Shown one piece after another: positions 27,101-41,967 of a stretch of 64,000 bases of DNA (position 1 is the first letter of the stretch; every line of letters starts with the position of its first letter). The notes beneath the pieces are model-generated. The model had not been told where the DNA came from, searched no databases, and was given only the letters and a program-made list of their open reading frames with translations. Source of the stretch: Actinernus sp. WN-2022 (taxonomy: Eukaryota > Cnidaria > Anthozoa > Actiniaria > Actinernidae); assembly GCA_030867875.1 (NCBI GenBank), contig JAOWCC010001751.1:25536369-25600368 (forward strand), read 5' to 3'. A program made the position numbers and the translations under genes.

Positions 27101-28846
27101 TTTGAATGCCAATAAAATCATGAAGGAAAAAATGATAGCTGGCTAAGGGTTATAGGCACTTTAAGCATATCAAGACATTCGCAACGTATTGCTCTTGTAT
27201 CGCAGGGTGATATGTTTGTGTTTTTGAAGGCTCCTGATTGGATCAGCAGGACATAAACAATGAGAAACCATTTCAACGTCACGGCATGCCATACGGTAAC
27301 CGTGCTGTAGTCAGTGCTGTAGTTTGTCCCACTCATACGAAATCTGCTCTATTGTCTTTCAATATTTCTTTCACACTCATATGATAACTTACCTGGAATC
27401 CAGAGGCCGTATAGAGGAAAATACAGAGCGAGCGAGGAAAAAGGAAAAACCATCTTGCCTCGACCTTTGAGAATCTCACTTCTATGCCCGTTTTAGTTCA
27501 TATTTCGAACCTCGTCTCTGATTGTTCTTTTTTAGACATTTGATATAACGATGATTTTTATTGGCTGGGAAATGTCGGCGCGGAAGCGACATTGATAACA
27601 TGGAAGTGAGGTTCTCAATGGCCGCAGCCAGAGGCCTTTCTATCCTCAGTAGAATCTCTCCCCCGGGCCTCAGGAACCAGGGTAACAATGAATGCTCTAA
27701 GAAGCAGTATCGCAACACTTGTCCAACACACTGCTACTTTTAGCTTCACTGTATATCTTCTAAAGCCATTAAAACTTAACCTCGACCTTTCTTTACCTTC
27801 TTCGAGTACTTTATTCTTACTCGAGATCATTTACTTTCGGTGATGCATTCTAACATTCGTTAATCATCGTAGGTTTCTCCTGTCCGACTTGCAACCTGTA
27901 ATCTTCATTGCGATGATTCCTCTACTGGTATGAGTGTCTTCGTACAAACAATCAAGCTTCGTCAGTTCGTGCTCGCTCCAGTCCCCAGCGCTGAAGACCC
28001 AATGCTCGGCGACGTTCATAAACGCATTTCCATGTGTGATGACGTCATTTGGCTTGAGGCTGCCACTGTCCAGTTAGGGCCTATTATCTCTGACTTTTCC
28101 ATGGCATCCACGAATCAAGGTGAGAATGTTGAACTGACTGAAGGTTACTGTGATGTAAGCCACACCGCAGCAAAACGTTATGCTCCGCTGGCCGAAAGAA
28201 CGAAGGCTCTGGAGTCCAAATACAAGTTTCTGAGGTCTTAAACTCTTTTAGTAAATAAAATATAACTTAGTAATCTCACAGTGAATTACAAATTAAGAAA
28301 ACTTCAGCCTGTTAAAATCTTAGGCTTAGCTTTTATGTAGTTTTCTTGGCTTTTGTGAAACGTTTCACGTAAATATGCGTACGTACTTAAAATTAGAAAC
28401 AGGGGTGAATTGCCTCTGCTTTCTTTTAGTTTCGGCGGGAAACTGGGGAGACGCGCGCGTGACCGGCTCATCAAAAGCGCATGCGCGTGACATTTTGCCG
28501 CGTTGTGGGTGTAAGCAATCGTTGCTTAGTGTGTCGAAAGAAATTCGGTGATTGCTTTGGTTTTGCATTCGCTTAGCTTTTCTATTGGGTGTGAAAAATG
28601 TTTCGTAATTATCAGCCAATCAAGTTCTCAACTAAAATCAAACATAGTTTTGGTCCATCACGCAATCAATTTTCGTTTTAGCGAGAGTTATCATTGTGTT
28701 TAGTTTTCCTTGTGATTGGTTTAAGTAAACCCAATCACGAATTAAGAATTAAGTTCGTGATTGGCTCATTGTGTTTTTACTTGCTCGTGATTGGCTCATT
28801 GTGTTTTTACTTGTTCGTGATTGGCTCATTGTGTTTTCACTTGCTC

Positions 28847-28880
<34 letters not shown>

Positions 28881-31800
28881 TACGACACTCAATCGGAAAC
28901 AGCCCATGTGCCATCGAGCCACCAATCGGCTGGCGAAAGACAACTAGATTGATAGGTTGGCAGCTTTGTTCTACAAAGCTTTGTGTCATCGGAAATGGGC
29001 TCTCCTGTTCCTATTTCGGATCGACATGTTTTGAGTGAGTGCGAGACTTGGCCTTTTTTAAAAAGCCCGAGACTTGGCCTTTAAAAATGGCGCAATGGCG
29101 GTTTTGTCTTTTGTTTTAACTTGTCTAAAGGAGAACCGAAGCCTACAATCAACTTCAGCTCAATGAGTCGATCTAAACATGAAAAGACTCAATCAAAATT
29201 TATTTTACCGTGTTTTGCGTCAAAGGAAAGAAAATCTGCAAATATTCCGCTAAGTACAGACGGCTCAATTCCTGTAATCTGTGATGTACAATATGGGGAA
29301 TAAATTAGTTTTGTCATATTGTAGATGGACTAACGACTCATAATTGCGCACTATTGTGCTTTCTTTGTGTTGAAGGTGTGGTTGTTTTTCCTTGGCATTC
29401 ATGACGTACGATACAGGGGAAATGAGTCGCCACACAAACTAGCTTTATCAGCGGAGAATAGGCTATTTTTCTACCTTCAAAACGTATTTCCTCTTTTTAG
29501 ACGTTCACCACAAAGAATTATCTTCCAACCAATAGGAACAGCCAAAAACTACGAAACAGGCACGATTGATAAGGGTCCGAATATACAATTTGCTTTATAA
29601 ACGAAATTTGGAACCGCAGGAAATTAGACGTCTTCCTAACCTTTAATGTGATTTTCATGTTTCAACCAATGAGATCAAGAAGTTCATGAAACTGTCCTTA
29701 TACTTGTTGTATTTTTTTCTGTATGAGCTCCCTCGATAAGCCTTTAGCTTTTGGAGCAAATGCAGAGAGCAAATATGTTTAAATAAAAAAAAAAAAATAA
29801 AAAAAAAAAAAAAGAAGTTCATAATACAAAATTGACACCTTGCTCCATCTGAATGCCGTTCGGTCCCGTTCTTCTTACACGAATCATTACTTAACATAGA
29901 TCTTCCTGTCCGCCAAATATACAAAAGATTTGTACAACTGCGCATGATCTTGAAACTGGATTATTAGACATCACAGACGAAGATGCTTCGAAATTCTCTG
30001 TTCGTTTGAGTGAGTTAATCTGTAATGTGAGTCACTGGGTGACTAGTGGAAACATTGGTGACTAGTGACCCGTTGGGTGACTAGTTCTATTAAGGCCCGT
30101 ACAAACGAACGCAACAGTGTTGGATGTTCAACACAAAAGAAAATATCGCCCAACATCATCCAATGACTCCAACATGTTGTATGGCGATGTTGGTCGGGGC
30201 TTTATAGGAGCCTTAAAAAATAATTATATTGCCCATCTCACCCGTTTGGTATTGGGGTTCTCCCGTATAGTTTTAGCTCCGCTTCATGTGTTCCCATCAA
30301 TCTCAATTACAGAGCTTCAACACGACCAGAAGGACTTCCTAGAGATGCACGATAACAACCTACAACGCCTATGGTTTCTATGGCAACCATCTGACCAGTA
30401 CCCCGACAAGCGTCACAACTGCTGTGCGTGCATGGGAGGCTGCAACTTCTTCGGCAAAAACATGAACGGCGCTCGGTTTTTCATCGCCGAGAAACTCGAC
30501 GCCAGTTACAACGACACAGGCATTGGCGGATTTGGCAGCGAGGGCGGTTTCTATGACGACGGTGACTTACATGACGATGGTTCCAGACCGCTGATGTATT
30601 CCCGTGATGCTCTGGGGTCGTCGTACATGGACGCCAGTCCTGTTGGGTCGGTAGAAGCGTTCACTCGTAAGCGTTACCGTGGTTCGGAGTCCAGTTGTTC
30701 ACCAAAACTGAAGCCGGCCAATGCGAGGAATTTGCACGAGATGGAGGCATGTTTGGACGAAGGTATGGCTGCCATTTGGTTTTCATTTAAAACATGGCTA
30801 GTAATAGAAAAAACGTTAGTTATTTACGTCCATGTAGACAGAAGTATCCAAGTCGGTTGGTCACCGCCTCTCGGTTAGCTCAGTGGTAGAGGGTCATCAT
30901 ACTGCACCACAATAAGAAGTCCCCTGTGAAGCCCATTTGAATATATTCAGCAGGACTTGAACTGAGAGGAAACTACCACTATCAACTGTTACTAGTTGTC
31001 ACTAATTCTTACTATCAACATGGTCTGATCCACTAGCAAAAATAGTTCTACAAGATTCTACTAGCAACTGTTGCTAGTTGTGACTAATTCTTACTAGCAA
31101 CATGGTGTGATCCACTAGCAACAATAAATAGTTCAACAAGATTCTAGTAGCAACAGTAGAGTGTACTCGAATTTCTAAAAAAATCTACATTTTGCGAGTG
31201 CGCAAGCCTGCTTTTCAGCCCTGATCATATAGAATTTGCGGATCAATCACGGTATCTGGGAAACCCCCACCCCTCCCCCACACTTCACCTTCACCTTTAA
31301 TGGTTAATCATTAATAGAACGATGCATATCCAAGGGAGGGGTGGGTGGGTAGTTTACCAGAAACCGGGATTGAGCCGAATTTGCATGATAAATGGTACCA
31401 TTTGGTCAAACCGAGAGTTCTATATCTGGATACAAGTCTATAGTGTGATTGAGTAGACTAGGGTGGGTTGTCGAGATGGAACAGGGCACTAAGCGGTCAC
31501 ATAACCTTGTCAATCAAAAAGTTGTGCTAGCCAGTACAATATGGATGCCCGAAATCGAAAGAGCGAGCGAAAATGAGTAACCAAGGCAAGTTTTAGGTTC
31601 ATATCTTTAAAACGGAAGCGAAGACAAATTTTTGAAATCTCCAAATTTAACGGAGTTTGAGGCTCTAAGGTATGGCTTGCCCTCCAGGTCACGTGAACGG
31701 TTAGTGCTTGTCCCCTATTTAGTATTCTAGAGAGGGGAAAAGAAACTTCAACGAAGGCGAACGTTTAACCTTTACCCTGCACTCATATTTAACATGTAAA

Positions 31801-34800
31801 AACAATAAATTATTATGAAAATAATCATCAAGTCTCCAAAATTGCTACACTATAGTGGAAAATAAACCATTCAAAATTCAAAGTCCAATTTAAATAACTA
31901 TCGTTTAGGACTGACTAGTCTCGCAGCACGTGAAAGCGCTATTGCATGTATGTGGCAACGTGAGCATGAGACTGGACAGTCTGGTACGTATTTAAATTGT
32001 ATCGATGCAATTTTAAGAATGGGTCTATAGAATACACCGTATCCCTCCACTGAAAAAATTGGAGGGCTGAGCTAATACTCTGAGTGTCCTGTTCCTTGAT
32101 CAATTTCCCCTTACGAGTTCTTCTCGTAATAACTCTTATCTCAGACCTTGGTGATGGTAGCGGCCCCGCGTCTCGACTCAGCTGGGGTAGCTCCCTACAG
32201 CGTGTGTCGTCGAGTATCTCCAACATGCATAACAGGATGAAGTACATGCGTACTACCAGTCTGCAGGGCTCCAGACAAAGCCTGACTAGGAAGCCATCCA
32301 AGCCATCTGTGCATCCTCCATTACGCAGCTGCTCGTCTCAGCACTCGCATGGTAGCGAAGGCTCATTCTACTCGTGTGGCAGCCTCTTGGATGACCTGGA
32401 GGATGGGTATGACTTTAACATGGCTTTTGAACGTAGTTAATAGTGTCTTCCTTATTGGTTAATTGTAAAACCTCAAAAAGTTTACTCGAATCTGAACTGT
32501 GGTGCTCCCCGGGGGGGAGGGGTGTGCCGACTTTTACTAAACTTTTCACTTGAGTAACCCCTTAAAATACTTGGATGAATCAGCCGTTTGGTGCGTCTGT
32601 TCGAGAACTAAGTTCAATTCGTTAAATACTATGTATTAGATAGTTACTGAGGCCGGCAGCAATATGAGATTGACTGCAATGTTTCTCATGTTTCTGTTGG
32701 CCGAAGTAACTATCTGGTATAGTTGCTATTCAATGCCCATGCAGTCTCATTTTTCTCTCTCTTGCACAATAATCGACCATTAAAGCCGCCCCTTCCATAT
32801 TGTTCTTGCATACACAAAACAATAAAATTAACATATATTGTGAGAATTGCTGTACACTATAACTACTACCTGTTTTCTTGAATCATTAGGAAGCATTGTT
32901 TTCCAGGTATTTTGTTGCATACAGTTATTGATCGCAAGGTTTCCATTGTTATTTTCTCTTCCACGTTTCAACGAACTTGTCTGATAGTGTAGCGGATAGG
33001 AGAGACGATTAGAAGTCGGGAGTGTAACGTCATAAGGTTGATGGTTCGGTACGCTGGTATTTATTTCCATATTTTCCTTAGCTTCTCTTAATGGAAAGCC
33101 AAATATAACGTTGATGTCCTGGGCACTTTGATAGAATTCTGTCAGTAAGTTCTATGTACAATAATAATAAAATGGCAGTGTGCTGGTTATATCAGGCTGC
33201 AATCTGTAATAGTGCAGAGAGAGAACAATGGGGTATAAACCACACCGGTGAATAGCGCTTTTCGCGTGCTCTCATTGGCTACTCAAACATGGGATATTTA
33301 ACAATTATTCGGCGAAGGCGAAGTCGATATTGGTGAATATTCTCGGAGACGAAGTCGAGGGGAATATTCACTAATTGGCTGGTAACAAAACGAGCAGGGG
33401 ACTGGGACCGAGTTTATCAGAATTACTCTAATTGTAAAATGAAGTTCATCACATGATAGAGTATGTTGAGATTAGCATGTGTGCCAAGTTTAACGTGATT
33501 CAAGTGAATCTTGTCTGAATTATAAACAATTGAAATTTCTTTGTCCCTCCAAAATTTTACAATGACTGTATGGTTTGGAGGGACAATGTTAAAAAATAAG
33601 AGAGTTTGTATGGGAAAATTGACATATTTGATGCCTTCTAGCATCCTCAATATTGAGTCAAAGTTCACCAAACTTTCCAGACTAGCTAAGTTTGATCTGT
33701 TCTTTTGGAAAATAATACTCACTTTGACTAGTTATTAATTGAATTAGTTTTACTGACTCGGTTCCAGTCCCCCGCTCGTTTTGTTACCGGCTAATATCGA
33801 CTGAGCCTGAGGCAAAAAATTGTTTTAGTATATACAACACGGGAACCTCAACATAAAATGAGAATTATAGTGTTTTTTAGTTTTATTTCTTAAATAGAAG
33901 GCGTGAGAAATGTAACTTTTGTAGACAAGGCTTTTTCTATGGCAAAACAAGTTGTGACAATTGCTTTTGTACATTTTATGCAAACAATTTACCTTGAAAC
34001 ACTCGAAGGCCATATTTTGTAGCTTTTTTAGTGCTTTTGGGCACCGCATTTTGTTGAATTTCTAAAATTTCCGCATCGGAAACTATCGCGAAACGTTATC
34101 CCGAGTTTTGTAAGTGGCTATTGCTCATTATTCCGAGATAGCGAGCCAATCAAATTGCATGATCTATGTAGGTTCCCGTGTTGTATATACCACACCAGTG
34201 AATATCACTTCTCGCGTGCTCTGATTGGCTACTCAAACAGTGAATATGATTTCATATTCACCTCCGAGCGAAGCAGCGATTACCTCACGCGAGTTTTTGT
34301 CCATTTGACAGAAAGTAAAATAACTATTAAATTTTGGTGCTGGCTATTCACCTGCAGTGTGGTATATACTAAAACAATTGACCTATATCATTATGACGTC
34401 AAATCAAAACAATCTATTGTTTAAACGCTAAGGATCACGATCGTGGGATGGGGACAAAACAGCAACAACACAAAGGAAATCGCTATCAAATGCATTTTCT
34501 AGAACGTAGAATAGCGGTAACAGCCACCAAATAAGGTAAATATTGTGGGATGAACATTGATACAGCTGATATCTGGAAACCAGACAATTCGAAGTTAAAA
34601 TTTCCTCAGCAGAGCAGATTTAGTTCAAAACTCTATTGTTCAAGTCGATTCTGTCCCCCTCATAAACAAGCCGTGACGTCATAATGATATAGGGTAATTA
34701 TTCACCTGAGTGTCGGTTAACTATTGCATTGTTACACATTATTAAGACATCACCAAAGTCCTTGTTAGATTGGTGGTATGTTGACCATGCAGTAGCAATT

Positions 34801-37800
34801 GGCCGGTAACAAAACGAGCAGGGGACTGGAACCGAGTTTATCAGAATTACTCTAATTCTAAAATTAAGTTCATCACATGATAGAGCATGTTGAAATTAGC
34901 ATGTGTGCCAAGTTTGACGTGATTCGAGTGAATCTCGTCTGAATTATAAGCAATTGAAATTTCTTTGTCCCTCCAACTTTTTACAATGAATGTATGGTTT
35001 GGAGGGACAACGTTAAAAAATAAGAGAGTTTGTATGGGAAAATTGACACATTTGATGCCTTCTAGCATCGTCAATATTGAGCCAAAGTTCACAAAACTTT
35101 CCAGACTAGCTAAGTTTGATCTGTTCTTTTGGAAAATAATGCTCACTTTGACTAGTTATTAATTGAATTAGTTTTACTGACTCGGTTCCAGTCCCCCGCT
35201 CGTTTTGTTACCGGCTAATAGGTTGTTAGATTGACATCAATCTAAAAAAAATTTCAGAGTAAGAAGTCAGAAGTGGTGGCTACTTAGTGGTAAATAAACT
35301 TAACTCACATGCGTTCTGGAATTTTGGCCACAGTTTTGAGAAGCAAAGCACTTACCACCCGCACCCACAACGCGGTAAAACCGCATGCGCTTGTGATGAG
35401 CCGGTTGCGCGCGCGTCTCCCCAGTTTCCCGCCGAAAGTAAAAGAAAACGGAGGCAATCACCCCTGTTTCTAATTTTGAGCATGTGGAATGTTTCGCGAA
35501 AAACAAGAAAACTACATAAAAGATAAGCCTAAGACTTTAACAGGTTGAAGTTTTCTTGATTTGCAATAAAATTATTTACTAAAAAAAGTTAAGCCGTCGG
35601 AAACTTGTATTTGAAACTAGAGCCTTCGTTCTTTCGGCCAGCGGAGCACAACGTTTTGCCGTGGCCGCACCACCCTAGCATCCAAAGCCTTAACGGAGAA
35701 CCATTCCTTTAAAGGACCACATTGTACAAAGCCGGTTCAGCAGAGTCCTTCATCTCGGCGGTGGAGTTCCCCCATGACTTGATACAGTTTGAGGATGAGC
35801 AGACATACATGTCTCGCTTCGTGGTGTCATGTCCACTGCTCGTCAGTCGATACTCACAGCAGCTGTCTCAGTTGGAGTGCTTAAACTGGAGCATGCCGCC
35901 TACTGTTCCATCGGGCAAGAGGTTGTTCAGCATTGCACAAAATCTCAAGGTACGTTTTGGTAATCTCTTGATTGGTTAATCCGGGGGGAGGGGTTTGGGG
36001 GGAGGGGGGGGAGGGGGGGAGGGGGGGGGGCACTTGTATAATAAATGTGAGAAAAGGGTAGCTCTAAAACACGAATTTCCAAGTTATTGTGCGGTCGCGG
36101 CTAGATGTTCGAATTGCAATGCACTGCACTATTTTCTCGATGTTATATTTCTAGGGTACGAACTAAAGCGGCACTTAGAAATTTAGGCGAACAACGCTTC
36201 CCTCAACTATGTAAAACAATATTGGCTCCAAGAAGAGTCGAACCGAAACCCTAACTCATCTATTAGCCGAAACCATAACCGTCACTATCTCTTACGCCAC
36301 GAGGGATTTGCTGTCAACAACCGCTTTTTTAGAACTTTTATACTTCATGCTGTTTGATTAGCAGGCGTTACTTCATTAGACACCAGTTCCTGCTCTCAAT
36401 GAAGTATTTTAGTGCAGTGCATTTTGGGATTGCGTCCTTCTGGCGGATGGAATCTAGCCCTAACCTTATTGTGCAAACGAACCCGGATTTTCCACTCTGG
36501 TTGATTATTCTGGGTAGTCTATAACCCGGAATTCCACATATTTTTGCGGAAAACCCTGACCTCAAAGTCTAAATTAGGTTCAAACCCGGTACCGCCGCAC
36601 ATATATAATACATCATAAACATGAGTGCTCCCCCCCCCCCCCGGTGGGGGTGGCGTATAGCCATTTCCCCCATTGTTTGCACGCTCACGCCTTTGCTCTT
36701 AAAGTGTGTGCAGTATTATAAATGTAATGGTAAACGCTACACTTGGGAGATCGCTAACTCAAGAACATTGTAAGTATCAATCGGCTTGCGCCTCTTAGTG
36801 TTTAACAAAATACCGTTTTGTAATTGTCTCTACTGTTTGACGGCCAACATACATCACCTGCAGTGTATTGTTATTGGGATTTTAGGATTACGGACTGCCA
36901 ATCCAGGTCCACTGTACACAGACATCAAGTTGCTAAACAAATTTTGTAAACCGCCTTAATCTTTGCCACCTCTATCAAAACAGTTTGAAAAGCATATCAA
37001 AAGTCTATAATGTATTTCTCTTTTATTCCTGGGAGCTATTTTGTATTTTTTTAATAGAACACTTGGCATTGCTCCTTTGAAACGTTTTCTTGTCTGTTAG
37101 ATAACTGATCCGAGTGAGAACTTCATCCCTCCTGGAGTACCACAGTTTAACTACCAGAACTCACCTAAACTAGAGCTGCCATTCCTAGTCAAGAAATACC
37201 ATGGACAGAGGGAGCGAAGGAGTCATGCGGACGAAGCCGACGTCAGTTCGTCGAGTTCTGGCTCGGTGTTCATGGGTAACAGGACAGTTATCAAGATGGC
37301 CTCTCCCCAGGAGAAGGTTGGGAGGAGTAAAGAAACGGGGAGGTAAGTTTCTCGAAAGCAAACTGAAGTTTTTAACGTTATAGGAGTGTGGGAAGATGTG
37401 GGTATAGTAACTTTAGTTATTTAATGATAGGGAAGGTGATGAATATAGTTTTTTAAATATTCTTAACATTGTCTAGAATCCTCTAATACTTAAAGAAAAT
37501 ACCGGGAGAATTGGGGATAATATTGACGAAAAAGGGTGACTGGGGTGGAAATTGGGGAAAGGGCCAGGGTGTCTCTCTTCTTCGTTCTTGTCACGGGAAG
37601 CCCGTTCATAGAGATGTCTGGGTAGGACGCTAAAGAATGTCTTAGTTTACGTTTCAGTTCGGAAATCATCGAGCAAAGTGAGCAGGACTCGGTGCGCAAA
37701 GCACGCTGGAAGTCAGCCATGAACGAAGGTGACGTCATCTCTGTGTCATCGACAGACACCACGCCTGTGGGTAGCCTGACCAGGAAAGGGAAAGTAGCCA

Positions 37801-38243
37801 GACAGAACACGGTGGTACTAAGGTTGGATGGGGACATTAACATTCTCGTTACTCCGCTTCTCATGGAGGCTTTGCAAAGGTTGGTCAATCAGTCGAGAAC
37901 AAATCGTGCTTCTCTTTCTGTTTTGTGTGTTAATAATAATATTTAATAATATTTAAACTTTATATTGCACCAATTTACATAAAAAAATGGTCAAAGGTGC
38001 ATGTGTTTAGTAGACGACTGTACAATCGGATTTTATTTGTGTAATCAGATATTTTGTGTTCTTTCGGGCAACATATTCCAGTCATTAATGGCGTGAAAGC
38101 ATAGACATTGTTGGCCCCACGAGCGTCGAGATTGAGGCTTATAAATATCACTCTTGTGCTTAGTGTCGTTAATCGTGTCACTCACTCACTCACTCACTAA
38201 GGTGTTAACAAATCGATCTTCTCATCTTATTTCTCATTATTCA

Positions 38244-38274
<31 letters not shown>

Positions 38275-41200
38275 GAAGTAATCATAGATTATCAAAGTGC
38301 GTTCGACATATTTTTTTGTATGAGAACTACGCCTCTCGGGTTTCAATTGTTTTCTCGACATTTGTAATACCACTCCAATTAGTGTTTTAAATAGTACATA
38401 GGAATTAGTATAGAACACAATCAACCCTATTCAGATGTGTATAAACTGCATCCCAGTTTTCATGACCAAGGCTGTCTCCATAATACTGACTAAGTGTCAG
38501 TGATTACACTCCAGTGTAGAACATAAAATATATGTGCATGTGTGTAAACTACACCTTAAGAGGATTCAAATTATTCTTCAAGTGAGACCAAGGCTGGCTG
38601 CAGAATATCGAGTGTCCATTGTTATTGCAGATTAATGTTCAAATTTCGTGCATTGTACAAAATCCAAGCATGTGATTGGTTAATGAGCGTGCATTATTGG
38701 TGACCACAGCACTCGACCCAGACCCTCTCTTACCTAGGGAAAGGGAGACCTGATACAGTGACTGAGTGAGCATTCGCTTAGTTACGTGTTTGGACGGCTT
38801 GCAAAACCTCATTACAATCGCCTATTTAACAGTGAAAATGTAGACAATTACTAGGAAGGTAACGGCAGGATTTAACTATGTTTCCTGTGTGAAAGAAGAT
38901 ATATATTTTGAGGCGAACATTTGCATAATCGCTCGTTGGAAATGGCTGATTTGCGAGTGCTGGAAGTACAACTCATCAAGTCAACATGTGTCCGAGTGAA
39001 TAAAAAATTCTACTACACTCTAGCAGTCTTACCGAAGAAATGGATTTTATTTCTGAGACCTTACTCTGTCAATAAGAGGAGAACATTAAGCACGAATTCA
39101 GTGGATGGTTCGAAAACCTAGGATTTTTGATTTGGAAAATGTTTGCATCGAAGCCGAGCACATGGAATGAAACTGGTTTCAAGTCAAGATTTCATTTCAC
39201 TGCCCGACTGGAATCTACAGGTTAGTTATTTACGAATGAAAGAAACTATTACAGAAAGTAAACTATCTAGGAGTTAAGCCGGCTAAATAATTGATATTTG
39301 AATACATGGCTCCAAGAGAAACTCTATCAATAAGAGGAGACAATGAAGCGACAATTCAGTGGATGGTTCTAAAACCTAGGATTTTTTATTTGGAAAATGC
39401 TTGCATCAGAGGCGAGCACACGGAGGCGGGTTTCAAGATTTCAATTCACTGGAATCTGCAGGTTAGTTATTTTCGAATGAAAGAAACTATTAAAGAAAGT
39501 AGACTATCTAGGAGTTAAGCCGGCTAAATACTTGATATTTGAATACATGGCTCCAAGAGAAACGTTTTTAAATGTACAATGTACAAATCATACTCGCAAG
39601 ACGTCAACTAAACTGACCGAACGCCAAAGTAAAATATTCTTTGCAAAGTTGTCTACTTAGTTGGATATTAAAAGTCCTGTTTTTATTCATTGTCTATTGA
39701 AATGACATTTCTTTGTGGAGATATTTACCGTAAAATGATTTAATTCATGTGAAATATTTGACTTCTTTATGAAATTGTTATTGACCTCTATGGTATTACA
39801 ATTAAAATTCACTGCTGACAGTGCACTCAGTTTGAATATTAAAAGGATTAGAGACTTTATGTTTGTGCTTTATCGGCAAAATACAGTCACTTGCTGACTG
39901 TACAATGAACTCAAAATGTCTTCATACTGCATTCGGCCTCCGGCCTCATGCAGTATTCATTATCTTTCGTTCATCGTACAGTCAGCGCGTGCCTGTATTT
40001 GTCGATAAAGCACTCACAAGCAGTCTCTAACCTTACATAATATCTGATAATATTAGGGTACACAGCAATAAAGAGTACTTTAAATTTCCCTCACCTTGTT
40101 TTGATATTAAGTTCCTTGACATATCCAGGTGTGATTATTCCCTGAATGCAGTGTTAATTTGTATAACCACAATGAACACTGAAATATCCATATCCATATA
40201 TTTCTCTTCAGGTATGATTTATAGCATTTTGACCATTTGCAGTTTTGGTATCGGCAAAGCGAACAGCACGATTAAATGCAGCGAGCAAGCCAACAGAAAA
40301 ATTTTCGATCGCAGATTCACTCGGGTTCAGCACGAATAAATAATAATTATGGCCGGTACGAAACAGACCATTTTGTCAGTCCTCCAGATGTACTACACAC
40401 TTTCGTCAGGCTTTGCTCAATTGTACTTGCGAACCGTTTGAAACATCATTGCATTGGATTGTCGGAAAATAAAGCAAGTAACTTACCGATCGCGAGCAAA
40501 ACAGAAAGCATGCGAGTGGCCATTTTGGAGAATGCCAGCATTGTGTACGTGTGGTTACCAGTTCCCCAGCCGAGATAATTTATTCTAAAAAGTACAAACA
40601 TACGTGATGACATACACGAATCTCGATTTCTTTCGCCTGGAGAAGCACAGATAGCCCACACATGACCACAGGGAGTCCACTGCAAGATTAGTCTGCGTTT
40701 TCCTTCGTCGAACGCAATTATTATTACTCCAGATCTCCATCGTTGGTCGACAACATGAACGTTTGTAATGATGAAGTATACAATGAGATAATTTTACCAG
40801 TTTTGACTGCGAATCCAACCGGAGAGAATCACTATTCGATTCACAACGTTATAATTTCGACCAACGGACCGTATTCACACGGCGGCCATGTTTAATCCTA
40901 GGAGTATAAAAAACCTTTGTTTTGCACGCGTGAACTCGTTCTGAAACTGCTCAGTACGAGGCTACACGTGTGACAAAAGCCCACTAGGTGAAATCTTTGC
41001 GTTATTACTCGCGCAAATGAAGTTCATGGTTAAGCCGTTTTGAAATGTTTGTTTTTGCTATCATTTCTCCCCTTGAACTTTAATGTCAATCAAATTAAGA
41101 AGATCCCCTGCAGGTTTTATGGGTAACACTTTGGTGAGAACCGCATGTCTCTACGACGTTGCTTTCTACCCGTAAAAAAAATCATCGCCCTTTTCGTTTT

Positions 41201-41929
41201 GGCCGCATAGCGTGCTGGGACAGTTTCACTTTCTATTTCCCAGTTCAGAACTGGATTAAATGAAGTTACAGCGTTGAAATCCATTTTTTATATAATAAAT
41301 ACGACGAACACAGCATTCTTTGCGAATTTGGGGTAAGATCTGCGATCCTTACAAAAATGGGGGGGGGGGGGGGGGGGGTGGAAAATCATGTGCATTTCCT
41401 ATTAATAACGGTACCCTCTCCCATTAAAAATGGTTTGAATGAGAATGAAGCATTAAAATCATAGTTTGGGTACTAAACACGACGAATACAACATATTGGT
41501 ATACGTATGTGGCATGCTCTTCAAAAGGCCATCATTTTGCGAGGTTGTGATGAAATTCAGTGCACTTTCATGGAAAAGTTAGTTGGAAGGAAATTTCTTT
41601 TCTGCCAGACATTCAGTCACTTATTTTGACGAGAAATGGCCGAAAATCCATTTTTCCTTGGTAGGTGGAAAATGACGATATCTAAACCAACGAACTATGG
41701 TATTGAAAGACTAGAATAGTCAGAAACTGTCATTTGTTCTTTCCTTAAACACCTTCAAGCTTATGTTTATGATTATGCTTATGTCGGATGCGTGCACCTC
41801 TTTTGGCTGACAAAAAATAAAAGGTCACATCACTGATCCAGTAAGATAACAGAAAAGCGGACTTATCACCAGTATCATGTTGGATTGTCGTTAGCGGTAT
41901 CCACTAGTTGTAATAACAATACCAACAAC

Positions 41930-41967
<38 letters not shown>

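Noticed and set aside
28694..29038. Hydrophobic repeated frame (VIGSLCFYLL)
   Set aside because: Arises from the 31-bp family B minisatellite, not from a membrane protein gene.
30868..30950. tRNA gene
   Set aside because: Good A-box but no B-box consensus, no acceptor stem pairing.
32084..32143. Exon 16 starting upstream at the ATG at 32084
   Set aside because: A clear TTATCTCAG acceptor at 32144 fits the phase from exon 15; upstream sequence is intronic.
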